64,000 nucleotides of DNA, taken from positions 142,622,491 through 142,686,490 of the forward strand of contig NC_062213.1 in NCBI RefSeq assembly GCF_902686445.1, in the 5' to 3' direction. Position numbers and translations under genes: made by a program. Shown in pieces: positions 48,990-60,224 of the stretch; within the stretch, counting starts at the first letter, position 1; each line of letters opens with the position of its first letter. Under the pieces are notes generated by a model, which worked only from the letters and a program-made list of their open reading frames with translations, was not told the origin of the DNA and did not search any database. The DNA comes from Sciurus carolinensis. Taxonomy: Eukaryota; Chordata; Mammalia; Rodentia; Sciuridae.

Positions 48990-49660
48990 ATATTTACTGA
49001 GCTCTTCTTATGTTGCAAGCACTGTTTCAAGCAATTCACATGTATTATGTCATTCGGCATTGTGGTTTAGATGTAGTGTTCCCCAAAAGCTCATATGTGA
49101 GAGAACACAAGGCTTTGAGAAGAAATGATTAGGTCACAGCTTTAACCTCATCAGTGATTTAATTCCTTATGAGTTAACTGAGTGGTAATTGGAGGCAGGT
49201 GGGATGTGGCTAGAGGAAGTGGTTCATTGGAGACATGACTATTGGGTAAATATTTTCTATCTGGAGAGTGGAGTCTTTCTCTCTCTGCTTCCAGATCACC
49301 ATGTGAGCTTCTCTGCCACACTCTTCTACCATGAAGTCCTGCCTCACCTTGTCCCTGAGAAATGGATCCTGCTGTCTATGGATTGAGACCTCTGAAACTG
49401 TGATCCCCCAAATAGACTCCCCTCCTCTACAGTTGTTCTGGTCAGGTTCTTTAGTCACAGCACCTAAAAAGCTGACTAAAGCATTTGGTCTTTACCATAA
49501 TTCTTTGAAGAGACCATTACATATCTTATAATAAAATAGAAAAATTGAGATTTAGATATGTTAAATAAGTTTCCCAAAGTCACAAACTACGACGAAGATA
49601 GGAACAGAATCCAAAACCATGAAGTTTTCTTTAGAGCTGTGTACTCCTACATCAAATCAT
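48990..49660 (-). mobile_element. MIR SINE split by an LTR
   Basis: 'aagcactgtttcaagcaatt' on the left of the LTR and 'tttcccaaagtcacaaacta' on the right read as one inverted MIR once the LTR (49062-49480) and one GCATT are removed. Confidence 0.6.
49062..49480 (+). mobile_element. Squirrel MaLR-like solo LTR, copy 1
   Basis: A 419-bp LTR with 'gtggtttagatgtagtgttc' at the start, 'gtggatcaccatgtgagctt'-type blocks in the middle and 'ctgactaaa' at the end. Perfect 5-bp repeats GCATT at 49057-49061 and 49481-49485 fit the 5-bp TSD of ERVL-class elements. It interrupts a MIR, supporting both boundaries. Same family and orientation as 51844-52287. Confidence 0.8.
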
Positions 49661-49959
49661 CCTGATTTTGAAACTTATAACTAATCTGTACAAGTCACAG
49701 ACTACACAAATGCTGTATGTCACAAATGCAAAAGTGAATATATTGATTATAGAATTGGAAAATATTGATATAATGCTTTTCATTTTTGTCATCTTATTTG
49801 CTTTCTGGTTTTTGGATCTCCTTTTATTTTCCTGTGTTTTAAGAATTTTTATTGTGTGATTTTGTAGGAAGTTTTTAACTTCATGCAGAATTCTGGCTAT
49901 AACAGTTAGTCATTCTAAAATTCATTCTAAAATTAGCCCATTATGAACAAGATAGAATA

Positions 49960-50470
49960 CAATTTAAACTGGTTTACACAATAGGGGATTTGTTACATGA
50001 TACAACTAAAGAGTCCAGAGCAAGAGGCAGACCAGACTCAAGCATTTTCCATGGCAGCCCTGGCTTCTGTTATCTAAGATTCTCTCAGATTCCTCAATGT
50101 TTAGGTGCCATGTTCATACTAGCTTTTCTTCATAGTCATAAAAGACTTCCAGGAGCAAACAGATTTCATGTTTCCTTTTACATACAGGGTGATGGAAAGT
50201 GTCTTTTCCAATAATAATGGAAGGAAACTCATAAATTTCATACTAATTGGGCCATCATTTTCTGTGTTCAAGGTGAAGGTATTAGCTGATTAGTTTAGGT
50301 AAGGAGGGTCACATGAATCAATCACTGTTGTAAAATAGGTCAGATTATATTAATTAGTTTTAAATGAATCAGAGCCCAGACTGGATTAAAGGTGGAATTA
50401 ATTTCAGCCAAACTATGGTTTTCACTTAATAAGGAAGGGAAGAATTGTCAAAAAGAAGCAATGATGCCAT
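49960..50470. mobile_element. Old interspersed repeat, family not named
   Basis: The overall pattern ('gatacaactaaagagtccag', 'aagacttccaggagcaaa', 'agggtcacatgaatcaatca') matches a common ancient mammalian repeat whose family name I cannot fix. Non-coding. Confidence 0.35.
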
Positions 50471-50625
50471 CCACCCTAGCTAGGTGACCTCAGTCTTAGG
50501 TTAATGAATCATCTTTAAAGTGAAAATAATCAGACTCTATTTTATTTGGTTGTTTTTGGAGTTTTGTAATATATATAAAGCTCTTAAAATGATCTGACAC
50601 AGTACCATTCACAGAAATATTATAG
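50470..50625 (+). mobile_element. MIR SINE fragment
   Basis: 'gtgacctcagtcttaggtta' followed by 'aaagctcttaaaatgatctg' and 'acacagtaccattcacag' gives MIR order on the plus strand. Confidence 0.4.
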
Positions 50626-50629
50626 GGAT

Positions 50630-50955
50630 AATGATTATAAATCACATTCTTTTAAAAAAATGTTTACCAGTGATTCTATCAAATTTTTTATATTGTACCA
50701 GTGTTTTGGTTTGACTTTTATGAAAATTAATAACCATGCATTTATCTAAATATTGTGAAATGTTATCATTGGTGTCCATTTTATGAAACAGGGAACTTGA
50801 ACGACTTTTTATCTTCAGGCTACCATACCTTCCCAAAACTACACAATTCATTCTGTCTTTATCATAATCCAGACTTGAAATCCAGAATTTGGAGATCAAA
50901 TTTTCACTACTTACATGATATAACTTGTCTTTATTCTTTATCAATGCACATTAAT
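50630..50955. other. Unassigned DNA
   Basis: Open on both strands for about 100 codons (50642-50944 minus; 50755-51057 plus), with no recognisable family. Confidence 0.4.
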
Positions 50956-51451
50956 TGTTATATTAATGAGATTCACTGTGATATATCTGTATATGCATAT
51001 TCATGCACTGATAATATCCACCCACACTTCTTTCAATCTTTCCTCCCCTCTCCCTAACAAGCATGCTTCCTGTCCTTAATAATCATTACTTTATTTCCAG
51101 GTTGACTTTCAATTATTTATTTTTATTTATTTTAATTTCCATATATGAGAGGACATGTGATACTTAGCATTCTGTGTCTGTATTATTTCTTTTAACCATG
51201 ATGCCCTCCAATTTTATCCTTTTTCTATAAATTATAGACTTCATTTTTTATGAGTAAATAGTACTCCATCATGTGTATGGTATATTTTCATTATCCATTC
51301 AATCTGTTAATGGACATCTAAGCTGATTTCATCCTTTAGCCATAGCGGATGATACTATAATAAAAATGGAGACACAGGTGTTTTCTTGCATGCTGACTTT
51401 TGTCAGGGGCAGGCTCTGAGGGCCCCAGAGCTGCACCGTGGCCTGATCTCT

Positions 51452-51462
51452 AAGATGGCGCC
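51452..51462 (+). promoter_or_regulatory. YY1-like site in LTR
   Basis: AAGATGGCGCC about 52 bp from the LTR start, identical to the motif in the LTR at 11166-11625; the following GGCAGC is also shared. Confidence 0.5.
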
Positions 51463-51620
51463 TGGCAGCTTGCCAGACATAGCTGCACTCATATTCAAGT
51501 TTTAGGAAGTAATTCTGGTTGGCTGTTGTACATGAGGCAATCCTGGTATCTCCCTGGAGACTGTTCCTTGATAGGCTGACTTTCCTGGTAGTCTACTCTC
51601 TGATAGGCTGATGTTCTCAA

Positions 51621-51646
51621 TATAAGTCTGAGACTTGTGGAATAAA
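51621..51646 (+). promoter_or_regulatory. Closely spaced TATA and AATAAA of the LTR
   Basis: TATAAG (51621-51626) and AATAAA (51641-51646) lie on the same strand with 14 bp between them. Transcription would start around or just after the AATAAA, implying a very short R region. Some class II LTRs are known to overlap these signals. Confidence 0.5.
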
Positions 51647-51843
51647 GCCCTTTTTGGTTCCTGTGATCAAGAGGAGCATATGCGTTGTGATTGTCCCTGC
51701 AGGCGGTAGGCGATCATAGACTTTATTTTCTTTATATATAAATTGAGAGATATAGGTCAAGTTTTAATCTTCTGCATGTGGACATTCAGTTTTCCTGGTA
51801 CCATTTATTGAAAGACCATCCTTTCTACAATGTATATTGTTAT

Positions 51844-52287
51844 GGTATAAATAAAGGGTGGGCCCAAAGGCTCATGTGTGAGACAAGAAAGTTTAGAGGT
51901 GAATTGATTGGGTTATGATAATTGTTAACATAATCAGTGCATTTATGCCTTGATAGGGATTAACTGGGTGGTAACTATAGGCAGGTAAGGGGTGGCTGGA
52001 CCAGGTAGGTCACTGGACATAAGTCTTTGGGGTACATACTTTATCTATGATGAAAGGAGTGTGTTTCTCTCTCTCTCTCTCTCTCTCTGTCCCCTTCCTA
52101 CTGACTATGTCATGAGCTGCTTTCTTCTACTATACCTTTCTTCCATGATGTTCTGTATCACCTCAGGCCCAGAGAGTTAGAGAAATAGACTGAGATCTCT
52201 GAAATTGTGAACCCCAAAATCATTAGCTCTCCTCTAACATTGTTCTTGTCAGGACTTTTTGTGAAGCAATGAAAAAACTGACTGAAA
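51844..52287 (+). mobile_element. Squirrel MaLR-like solo LTR, copy 2
   Basis: A 444-bp LTR matching copy 1 block by block ('aggctcatgtgtgagacaag', 'taactgggtggtaactatag', 'gatgttctgtatcacctcag', 'ctgactgaaa'). Perfect 5-bp repeats GTTAT at 51839-51843 and 52288-52292. It carries a (CT)n tract at 52070-52088 and interrupts the inverted L1 ORF2. Confidence 0.82.
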
Positions 52288-52524
52288 GTTATGTTTATGA
52301 CACCTATGTCAAGAATCAGTTGGCTGTGTGTATGAAGGTTTGTTTCTGGGTTCTCTATTTCATTCCATTGGTCTGTGAGTCTGTTTTTATGCCAACACCA
52401 TGCTGCTTTGGTTACTGTGGCTCTGTAATATGTCTTGAAATCATGTGTTGTGATACCTCCAGCTTTGTTCTTTCTGCTCATGATTGCTTTGGATATTTGA
52501 GGTGCTACCATTTGCATTAGCAGT

Positions 52525-53145
52525 TTTGCCAGGTGTTGTGTAGACAGCAGAGTGTGGGAGTTACATTTTTTCTGATTACTTCTACAAAGGGAGCAGTGGG
52601 CCCTATTGGGTGATGGGAGTTTCCTCAAACACAATGATATTGGCTTTATTACTGGCCAGGGTTTCTGGCACTGGCTCCACCAGCAGTGGTGAGGGACTTG
52701 AGGCTCTTGTCCCCAGATGATAGTACAAACCCAGGTGCTTCATGAGGAGAGGCAGTGGTATACTCACAGCAGCCCCCTATGACTCTCACTCCCAATCTTA
52801 TCAACAGCGTGTGATCAGACAAAACACTGGTGTTTCCAATGGTAGGACCCACATAGTTGTGGTGGCAGTAGTAGTTGTGTTCCTCTCTGTTGCTATTTTG
52901 GATGTGTCAGCACAGTAGTAGGACCTCGGACCATAGCCATGCATGTCTGGGGAATGGAAAAATTCCAAGCCTTCTCCCCAACACCTCCCGGGTTCTTTCA
53001 GGTGTAATGCCCAGAAGTCAAGCAGGAGTGGGTCCCAGCCGGAACTGGGAAAACTTCCTCTCAGCAAGGGAACCTCATGGGAACAAATAAAAGTAGAACA
53101 TAGCTTTGGTTGGTCAACTGTCTCTTCAAAACTCTAAAGCGGTGT
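52525..53145. other. GC-richer unassigned DNA
   Basis: Continues from the inverted L1 without recognised content. Position and composition would fit an old L1 5'UTR, but I cannot confirm it. Several overlapping short frames have no domain. Confidence 0.3.
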
Positions 53146-53148
53146 ACT

Positions 53149-53685
53149 TGTATTAGTCAGGGTTCTCTAGAGGAACAGAATCAACAGAAAGTATGATTAT
53201 AAAAAGGGGAGTTATTAGAGTGGCTTACACAACCAGAAGCTGGATAGTCCACAATGGCTGTCTGCAGCTGGAGAACCGGAAGAACCAGTAGCTGCGCAGT
53301 TCAAAATGCAGAAGCCCCAGAAAAAGAAAGATCAACAGTGCTACCCTAGTACAAGACCATGTCTTCTGGAAACTACCTGGAGAATCACTGGCAGAGTCCC
53401 CTTTGGAAGAGTGAAGAAGCAAGAGTTCAATATCTTCAGACGATCAAAGTAGCAATCAAGAACCAGTTCAAGAAGAGCCAAGCATGCATCTGCTTCCTTG
53501 CTCTTCCAACTTTTATTCCATCCTATTGGACAGTGCTGCCCATGCTTAGGGAGGGTCTCCACTTCAGTTCACTATCCCACATTCCAATCATTCCTGGACA
53601 TGCCCTCATTGACCCACCCAGAAGCCTCTTAACCATTGGCATCTCTTAATCTAATCAAGTTGACAATTCAAATTATGATATTCTA
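53149..53685 (-). mobile_element. ERVL (MLT2/MT2-like) LTR, inverted
   Basis: Begins 'tgtattagtcagggttctct' and 'gaggaacagaatcaacag', contains 'gtctgcagctggagaac' and ends 'aatcaagttgacaattca', the inverted order of ERVL LTRs. The right limit is approximate and no TSD is visible. Confidence 0.7.
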
Positions 53686-53699
53686 GGGCAGACCAATAG

Positions 53700-54790
53700 C
53701 TAGAACCACAGTATTGCTCAAGACCACCCTAAGCACACACCTGTGGGTGACATAACAGTGAAACTATACAGAGTAGTATTCCCCCCACCCACCACATTGC
53801 TAGTGACAGACACTTGGGTTCAGCACCACGGATTAGGATGTGGGTAACTGATTTCATTTCAGGCACCTAAAGGACACCATAGGCGCCTGGCTACAACCTC
53901 AGTTTCAGAGGGCAGACTACCAATCCCCCTGTTCTTGAGGGTGGGTCCCTCCCTCACTCTTCTTCCTCCTCCATCCACCTCCACATTGCAACATCTATTC
54001 TCTACAGTGTAGCACTTTCAGAGAGTTTATGTTAGGTTCATTCTACTGAGCCAAGTTTGTTTCATGAGGCATCCACCTGCTGAGCTAGTGCAGTGGGAAG
54101 TCTTTGGGGTCTAGGAAATGGGAATATGGAAAGGTTTCTGACCCATACAGCAATCCTGGTTCAGACAGTGTGTCCCTTCATGAGGTTGCTCGTGGCTATA
54201 GCACCTTGGGGGGATGTCAGAGATTAAGTGAATTCCTTTTCCAAAGTCAGACTCCTGGCAGATTTCAGGTTACTAATCTAGTTAAGCTACAAGCTGTAAA
54301 GAGTTGCTGAACTTTCCACTATCTAGGGTTGCCAGAATTCATGCTGATACAGGTCACTGGGTCGTTTACCTTTTTCCCCTTCCTTGCTATGGAGCTGCAG
54401 CAAGAGGTGCTAGGATCTTTTACTCCTCTTAACTGTTTTCCCAAGTCTGTAAACTTAATGAGGCTTTTGTTTTGCTCCTGCCAATTTCCAATGTTCTCCC
54501 ATGGTCATTTGCCTTGAAATGGATACAAAATCCTGTTTCTTTGATTGTTATCTGCAGAGAAATAGCTAACTGTTGACTGTCTCTTAGCCATCTTGCCATC
54601 TCCCATAACTCCTCTTTAAGGAGTGCCATTTCTTCTAATGTGTATTCAGATCTGCCACACAACTTTAAAAATGCAACATTTTGACTTTTTGTTAAGTGTT
54701 AAACTCCAATTTCTTTTTTTCTGATTTCTTTAGCACTTAATTTGACTTGAAACCCTTTCCAAGTCATGTTTCTTTCAAAGGCAGCTCCAA
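53700..54790. other. Unassigned, possibly old L1 5'UTR, inverted
   Basis: Higher GC than flanks; 'tctcttagccatcttgccat' near 54580 is reminiscent of an inverted L1 5' end, which would make 50960-54610 one inverted L1 with most of ORF2 lost. The evidence is thin. Confidence 0.3.
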
Positions 54791-54799
54791 ATATTTATC

Positions 54800-55395
54800 A
54801 CCCACCTCCCTATATCTCTATACTAAGAACAACTTTACAGTAGAGAAGCCTGACAAACACTACCTCAGCCATGCAATGAAACAATATTAGCTGTGATAAG
54901 TCATGTGACAGTCTGTAACCTTGATATCATGGGATACATATAGCACTTTACTTTTGAGGCCTTATTGCCAAAAAGTTAACTCCTGGCTATTCATGAGAAC
55001 ATCACCAGACATTGGTGATGCCAATTGAAGGATAGTGTACAAAAAAACTTGACTAGTGCTACTATATAGAAAATAGAAAAGAAAATCAACTTTATAGAAA
55101 ATCAGAAGTCTTAAGAAAATGGCACAGCCAAGGGAAGCCTGAGGAAACACAATGAATAAGTGTAATATGTTCTGCATGGGATTCTGGAATAGAATAAGGA
55201 CATTATGTTGAAAACTAAAATGTGGTTCTTAATGATAATAAATTGACATTGTTTCATTAATTGTAACTAACGTATCATACTAAAGTAATTGTTAAAAAAA
55301 TGGGAAGCTGGTGTTAGATATGGGAACACTCTTCTGTTTGCACAATTTTATGTGAATCTAAAGCAAGTCTAATATAAAAAGTTGATTTTAATATG
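54800..55395 (+). mobile_element. Old L1 (L1ME/L1MC-type) 3' end
   Basis: 'cacccacctccctatatctc', 'gtaaccttgatatcatggga', 'gccaattgaaggatagtgta', 'gggaacactcttctgtttgc' and 'ctaatataaaaagttgatt' follow the 3'UTR order of these L1s. Confidence 0.65.
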
Positions 55396-55399
55396 ATGC

Positions 55400-57070
55400 T
55401 GTATAAATATCATTTTATGTAGGTTTCTTTCTACAAGGCTGAATGTAATAATGCATCTAAATTACCACTGCAAATATTTGAGCCAAAAGTCCACAGATTG
55501 AGGCAGACTCTCACATACCACAGTTATTATATATTTTCAAGTAATGTTCTACATTGGAAATAAGTATATAAACTTAAAGTAACCATTTATAGTTGGGGTT
55601 GTCAGTAAATCAGAGCATTATAATTCCTCAGTGAGAGTGATGACTTCAGAGACAGATAACCAGAGTGACTATTAAAATTTATATGGGAGCAAAAAGAATT
55701 GGATTCTTCATTCTCATTAGATTTGAATCTGTGATGCTCTGACTAGGGCTGGTACTCTGATACTGCCACCACAAGAAGAGAGGCACAAGCACCAATGAAA
55801 GGGAAGAAGCCCATCAACTGAGACAGAAGAAAATAGATAGTATCAGTGATATTTTTATGCTGCTGGGGTCAAGTCATATTTTCAGGCTATCCTTGGACCT
55901 GTCATTTATGTGGGCCAATAAATTCCTTTTGTTTTGCAAAAAATTAGATGGTGTACATGCCTACAAATGTCCTAACTGGTAGAGAAGGTTTTATAGATGA
56001 GCAAGAGAAACAAGGTAAATAGATTGTTCCGTGATGGTTTCCTTCCAATTCTCTCAATCATTGCCATGCATGATAAGGTCTTGCTATATTTCTCACTTAG
56101 TTTGCCTCTTTATTTCTCTCTTCTTCCCACTTCCCATATTCATATTAATTTCTAATATGGATCTATCCATCATTGTTCTCTCTGCATTTGCTTCTCATCT
56201 TTAACCTGAAGAAGGTTACTTAGGTTTTTCTCTGAACAAAAAGCAGGGATACTTGAAATTAATTGTGGTGCCATACTGCATTTTCACTGCTTCTTGCTAT
56301 GCATAATTGTTGATTTAGGTGGTTATGTGCTACAATAAACTCTAAAGACCCAGCGAGCACAGACCCTGTCACATGTGTTTTGACAGAACATACCACATTG
56401 CCTGCCAGAGCAGACACAATACTGGTTTAGTGAAAAGATCTCCACATAGACTAGGATTTACTGTGATGCTGCTCTCCTTTATTTTTCTAAAATAAAGTTT
56501 TAAAATCAACTTTCTGTTATAAAATACAGTATTCAGGATAATTTTTCCACAATTCCAAAAATTCTAAACTCTAAGCACCTAAAAGCCTTTCAGTCAGCTT
56601 TTGTTCCTCTAACTGTGGTTGATGACTACAGTTTTACCCAAGCAAAGGGAGTTCATTTCTTCTCTATTTACCTTTGTATTGACAATGCAAAAAGGCTGGG
56701 GATTCCAGGAATATTCTTAGAATAGCATATGCAGTAGTATTTGCTTATTAGCTCTAATCCTTCTGAGCTGACATTGAAAGTAGAAACTCAATCAATGTCC
56801 CTTCCGTAGTTTCCATAAGATAAAAATAAAAATGATTATTCAGAAAGAACATAATTCTTACTGTTATTTAAACCAAAATTAACTTTATTCAACACCTTCT
56901 TCTGAGAGATGAGTAGAGACATGAGATAATTTAATCATCATACCTATTAATATTCCTAGAGCATTTAAAAATGTAACAACACAAAATAGGCTGATAACAT
57001 CAAACTGAATAGCAAGCAGATAAATTTAACCATATTATTTGGTTTCACAAGGTTTGAATTTTGTCCACCT
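55400..57070. other. Unassigned DNA with a possible LTR tail
   Basis: 55670-55960 ends 'gtgggccaataaattccttt', a type of ending seen in several mammalian LTRs; the call is weak. The rest has no recognised feature. Confidence 0.3.
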
Positions 57071-57074
57071 TTAT

Positions 57075-57230
57075 TCAAATGTGTATTCCTGGACAAACCA
57101 ATTAATACCTATGTTACTTTCTTTTCCTATAATACGAAAAATAAAATTATACCTTCATTTTAATTTTTTTGACAAAATAAACAAAAATCAAATAAAAATG
57201 CCTGGAACGGTATTTATAGTATCTGGAAAG
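57075..57230 (+). mobile_element. MIR SINE fragment
   Basis: 'cctataatacgaaaaataaa' and 'gcctggaacggtatttatag' follow the MIR 3' half. A T-rich run (57235-57272) lies next to it. Confidence 0.4.
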
Positions 57231-57239
57231 TTTTGTTTT

Positions 57240-58200
57240 TTTTTTTTGTTTGTTTGTTTTTTTTTTTTTTTTCATTTTTCTGCTTGCTAAATTCTTAGTG
57301 CCTTTAGTGTGTTAATGCTCTTACATATCTTGCAGAGAAGCTATACTATCTACACAAATATCCTAATTGTGTCTATTCCAAAAATTCATTTTATTCAGAG
57401 AATTTCAGAAAGCAGAGTTCCTTAAAATACAAAAAGATCATTCTCACTCAGAGGAATGAATATATATCTCATTCTTCATAAAATTCTTCAGAGATATGTT
57501 TTTCTTCAGTCAAATTTTAAAAATTGAATTGCAATAAATTCAAGATCACACTGTAACCTAGCTCATTGGATGTTCAAACATACAATGATGTACTTCATTA
57601 ATCAGTAAACTTTTAGGTAGGGTTTTACCATTCTCTTGTGAAAAAGTGAGGTGTCCAGTAAATTCTCTTAATTCTGTTAAAATAAGAAACAAAGAGTATT
57701 AGAGTATTGCTAAATAGACCACTATTTGCCTCATAATATAATTTAGGTTTCACCCCAACAATAACAGCAAAGAAAAAAAAAAAAAAACACACAAAAATAC
57801 TCCAAACCAAAATGAAAAAAAAACAACAACAACAACAACAACAACAAAAAAAAACACTTGTGAAATGTCCACCTCAAAAAATTAAGAAGTCAGGAAGAAC
57901 AAAATATGAGATAACACTTGAAGTACTGTGTGAAGAATAGATAGGAAAATGACCTTGAGAATGTTTCATGAATTAAAGTCTGATCTGTAATTGTAAAACT
58001 GCCTTTTTTTTCCTATAATACTTTTCACTAGCTTGTACAAATTTCGCCCCATGTTCGGGCAACTTCATTTTCAGGGTTCCATGATTTTGCTGTTGGCATG
58101 TTTGCTCAGCTTTAACTCACAGGGTCCCATTTTTAACTCAGTTTCTCCTGACTCGGCTTATCACACATCAAATATTTCAAGTTGGAACCAGGCAATGGCT
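57240..58200. other. Unassigned DNA with simple repeats
   Basis: Contains a T/GTTT tract (57236-57272), an A run (57773-57787) and an (AAC)n microsatellite (57822-57846). No gene. Confidence 0.5.
57822..57846. repeat. (AAC)n microsatellite
   Basis: About 8 AAC units flanked by A runs. Confidence 0.85.
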
Positions 58201-58207
58201 TAAAGTT

Positions 58208-58395
58208 GGGAATCTCAAACTTCTAGGCTTTGCTAATCAAAGTATAGGTCCATCCAGAAACATCAGCCTCATCTGGGAATCTAATAGAAGTACTGAATCT
58301 CTGTCTCATCCCAGAAGTATTGAGTCACAATCAACATTTAACAAGATCTCCAGGAGATTCATATGTGCATTAAAATCTGAGAAGCACAACTTATT
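58208..58395 (+). mobile_element. MER5-type hAT DNA transposon remnant
   Basis: 'catcagcctcatctgggaat', 'tttaacaagatctccaggag' and 'attaaaatctgagaagcaca' match the MER5A order. Non-autonomous, no transposase. Confidence 0.7.
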
Positions 58396-58404
58396 AAAAT
58401 TCAA

Positions 58405-58500
58405 TAATTGAGATTCATATGCAAAGATTCTAATTCAGTAAGTCCCCAGTAGTGACCAGAAATTTGCAAACAATTTTCCTAGCTGATTATGATGTTAGTT
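58405..58500 (+). mobile_element. Second partial MER5-like remnant
   Basis: 'agattctaattcagtaagtc', 'cccagtagtgaccagaaatt' and 'agctgattatgatgtta' fit a partial copy directly next to the first one. Confidence 0.5.
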
Positions 58501-58504
58501 GTCC

Positions 58505-59095
58505 AGAGACAACACTTACAGAAACATGTGATTTTGAGATGGTCATCCTAGGTGTATTAAAATAAATATAAAGGGGTTTCTGGAGACAGCTTTTAAAACT
58601 AAACTACAGTTGCATTCACAGTACTTCCAGAATTAAGAATATTGTTTTATCCAAAAACTTCTTTTTCAATGTGTTCTATACTTTCTGCTTTGATGCAAAA
58701 AGCCAACGCTGGAGTAATAAGGATTATAGGTCCAGCCCCAGTCTCTGCAAAAGCACAACCCACTTTGATAGAATCCCTTACATGGATTTTGGTTACAGAA
58801 AAGGAAGGATCATGGGGAAAATCAGAAGCTTAAAATAACACAGTAAAAGTATACTATTTTTATGTACACCTCTGAATCTAATCTGATATCTTGGCTTTTA
58901 TTCTACTCCTTCTCCTTTGTTCAGTCTAAGACCTAGAGAAGCCCTCTACTGTTTGGAATTAGAGGCACCAGATTAAATGCTTCCCATATTTTTTTAAATG
59001 TGGTCATGACAGTGACACAGAGATGAGGGAGTAAAATTTCCCCAGAAGTGCTATAAAAATATGATTCTATTAATTCCTAAACCTAACCCCACCCA
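58505..59095. other. Unassigned DNA
   Basis: No recognised feature. Confidence 0.45.
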
Positions 59096-59097
59096 AG

Positions 59098-59410
59098 AGC
59101 AAATTAAAACAGCAATGCTCATTCACTGCTGGCAAGAACATAAATTGATATAATGTTTCTGGAAAGCAATTTGGCATTATATTTCAAAAAACTTAAAAAT
59201 GTTCACACTCTTTAACCCAGTAATTCCCACAATTTTCTAAAGTGATGTGAGCAAAAATTTAAGTACAAAGACATCCCTGAATTTCTTATTTGTGGGGAGA
59301 AATGAGATATCACTTTTCATTCAAAAATAGAGATGTGGATAAATATTATATTAGACGTGTTAGGAAACAAAAAATTATGAAGATTGATTTAAGATAGTAA
59401 AGAACAGACA
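59098..59410 (+). mobile_element. Old L1 ORF2 3' fragment
   Basis: 'tcattcactgctggcaagaa', 'ttctggaaagcaatttggca' and 'ctttaacccagtaattccca' are typical L1 ORF2 C-terminal landmarks. Very eroded. Confidence 0.6.
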
Positions 59411-59414
59411 TGAT

Positions 59415-60214
59415 AAGTAAAAGTCTTCTTTAAATAGGAGAATTAAAACTTTGTACGGATGTAGAAATGATAAAGCAGAATATTGTACTAGGAAGAAACA
59501 GTGTTTGTTTTATGAACTATATTCTTGGTTAGGCTCCAGGATGTACAAACTTCTGCACTTAATGTAGTTAATTATAAACTATGAGACTCAGTTTTGTACC
59601 TGAATAAAGGGAATAGAACGTACATTAAAATGTAAAACTTTATACTTTCTATTTCTTTTGTTTGCAAACATCAGAGCTTCTACCTATTAGGGTTTAACTG
59701 TAGTATTCATAAGTGTATTAGTTATGTGATAATAATAATGAAGATTCAGAATTCAGGGATAAAACTCTGGGTTGGGAAATTTGTAAAATACAATAATTCT
59801 GAGAACAGTATAGGAAAATGTGGAAAAGCATAGAGATGACATTGCATTACTATATTCTTACACTTACCAAAGATGCATTGTAGGACAGATAGTTTTAGGT
59901 AATATATAGAAATACCAGAGGAATCTTGGTAACTAAGAAGAGGGAAGAGCTAAAGCAGAGACTGATGCTAAAGGAAAGTACAATCCATCTAGGAATAGGT
60001 ACAGGACTTCAAGAAATCTTCCTAGATTTCTTTTCCCTCTTAGTATTTTATTGTACAAAACACCTAAGTGCAAAGTGGTGGTAGTAACTATCCCAGAGTT
60101 TTACCTGACAACGGGTTTATTTTTGAGGTTAGATTTGTTTTGTAGACCAATAAAGAAAGTTTTTTTTCCTAGATGCTTGATAGTGCAGAACATCAAAGTT
60201 CTCCTACTGGGTAC
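59415..60214. other. Unassigned DNA
   Basis: No recognised feature. Confidence 0.45.
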
Positions 60215-60224
60215 CTGCAACCAC

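Larger units (their letters stand above)
51401..51718 (+). mobile_element. Solo LTR, ERVK-type, within the inverted L1
   Basis: A 318-bp insert beginning TGTCAGGGGC, flanked by perfect 6-bp repeats GACTTT (51395-51400 and 51719-51724). It carries AAGATGGCGCC near its start, TATAAG (51621-51626) and AATAAA (51641-51646), the last two only about 14 bp apart. The right end reads ATCATA rather than the canonical CA, a likely mutation. No internal sequence remains. Confidence 0.82.
50960..52520 (-). mobile_element. L1 (older type), inverted, split by two LTRs
   Basis: Inverted 3'UTR at 50960-51400 ('cctcccctctccctaacaag', 'taaatagtactccatcatgt', 'catgctgacttt'), then ORF2 pieces at 51719-51843 ('cttctgcatgtggacattca', 'gtaccatttattgaaaga') and 52288-52520 ('attggtctgtgagtctgttt', 'aacaccatgctgctttggtt'). 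About 1 kb of L1 expected between the 3' part and 51719 is missing. The minus-strand 158-codon frame at 52158-52634 is a composite of LTR and L1. Confidence 0.8.

Noticed and set aside
50642..51057. Overlapping 100-codon frames on opposite strands
   Set aside because: Neither has family features; the plus-strand one runs into an inverted L1 3'UTR.
49062..52287. Two same-orientation LTRs as the ends of one provirus
   Set aside because: Different TSDs and different host repeats show two separate insertions; no retroviral internal region lies between them.
52158..52634. 158-codon minus-strand open frame
   Set aside because: It is a composite of the MaLR LTR end and inverted L1 ORF2 remnants (residues such as [12 protein letters not shown] are L1).
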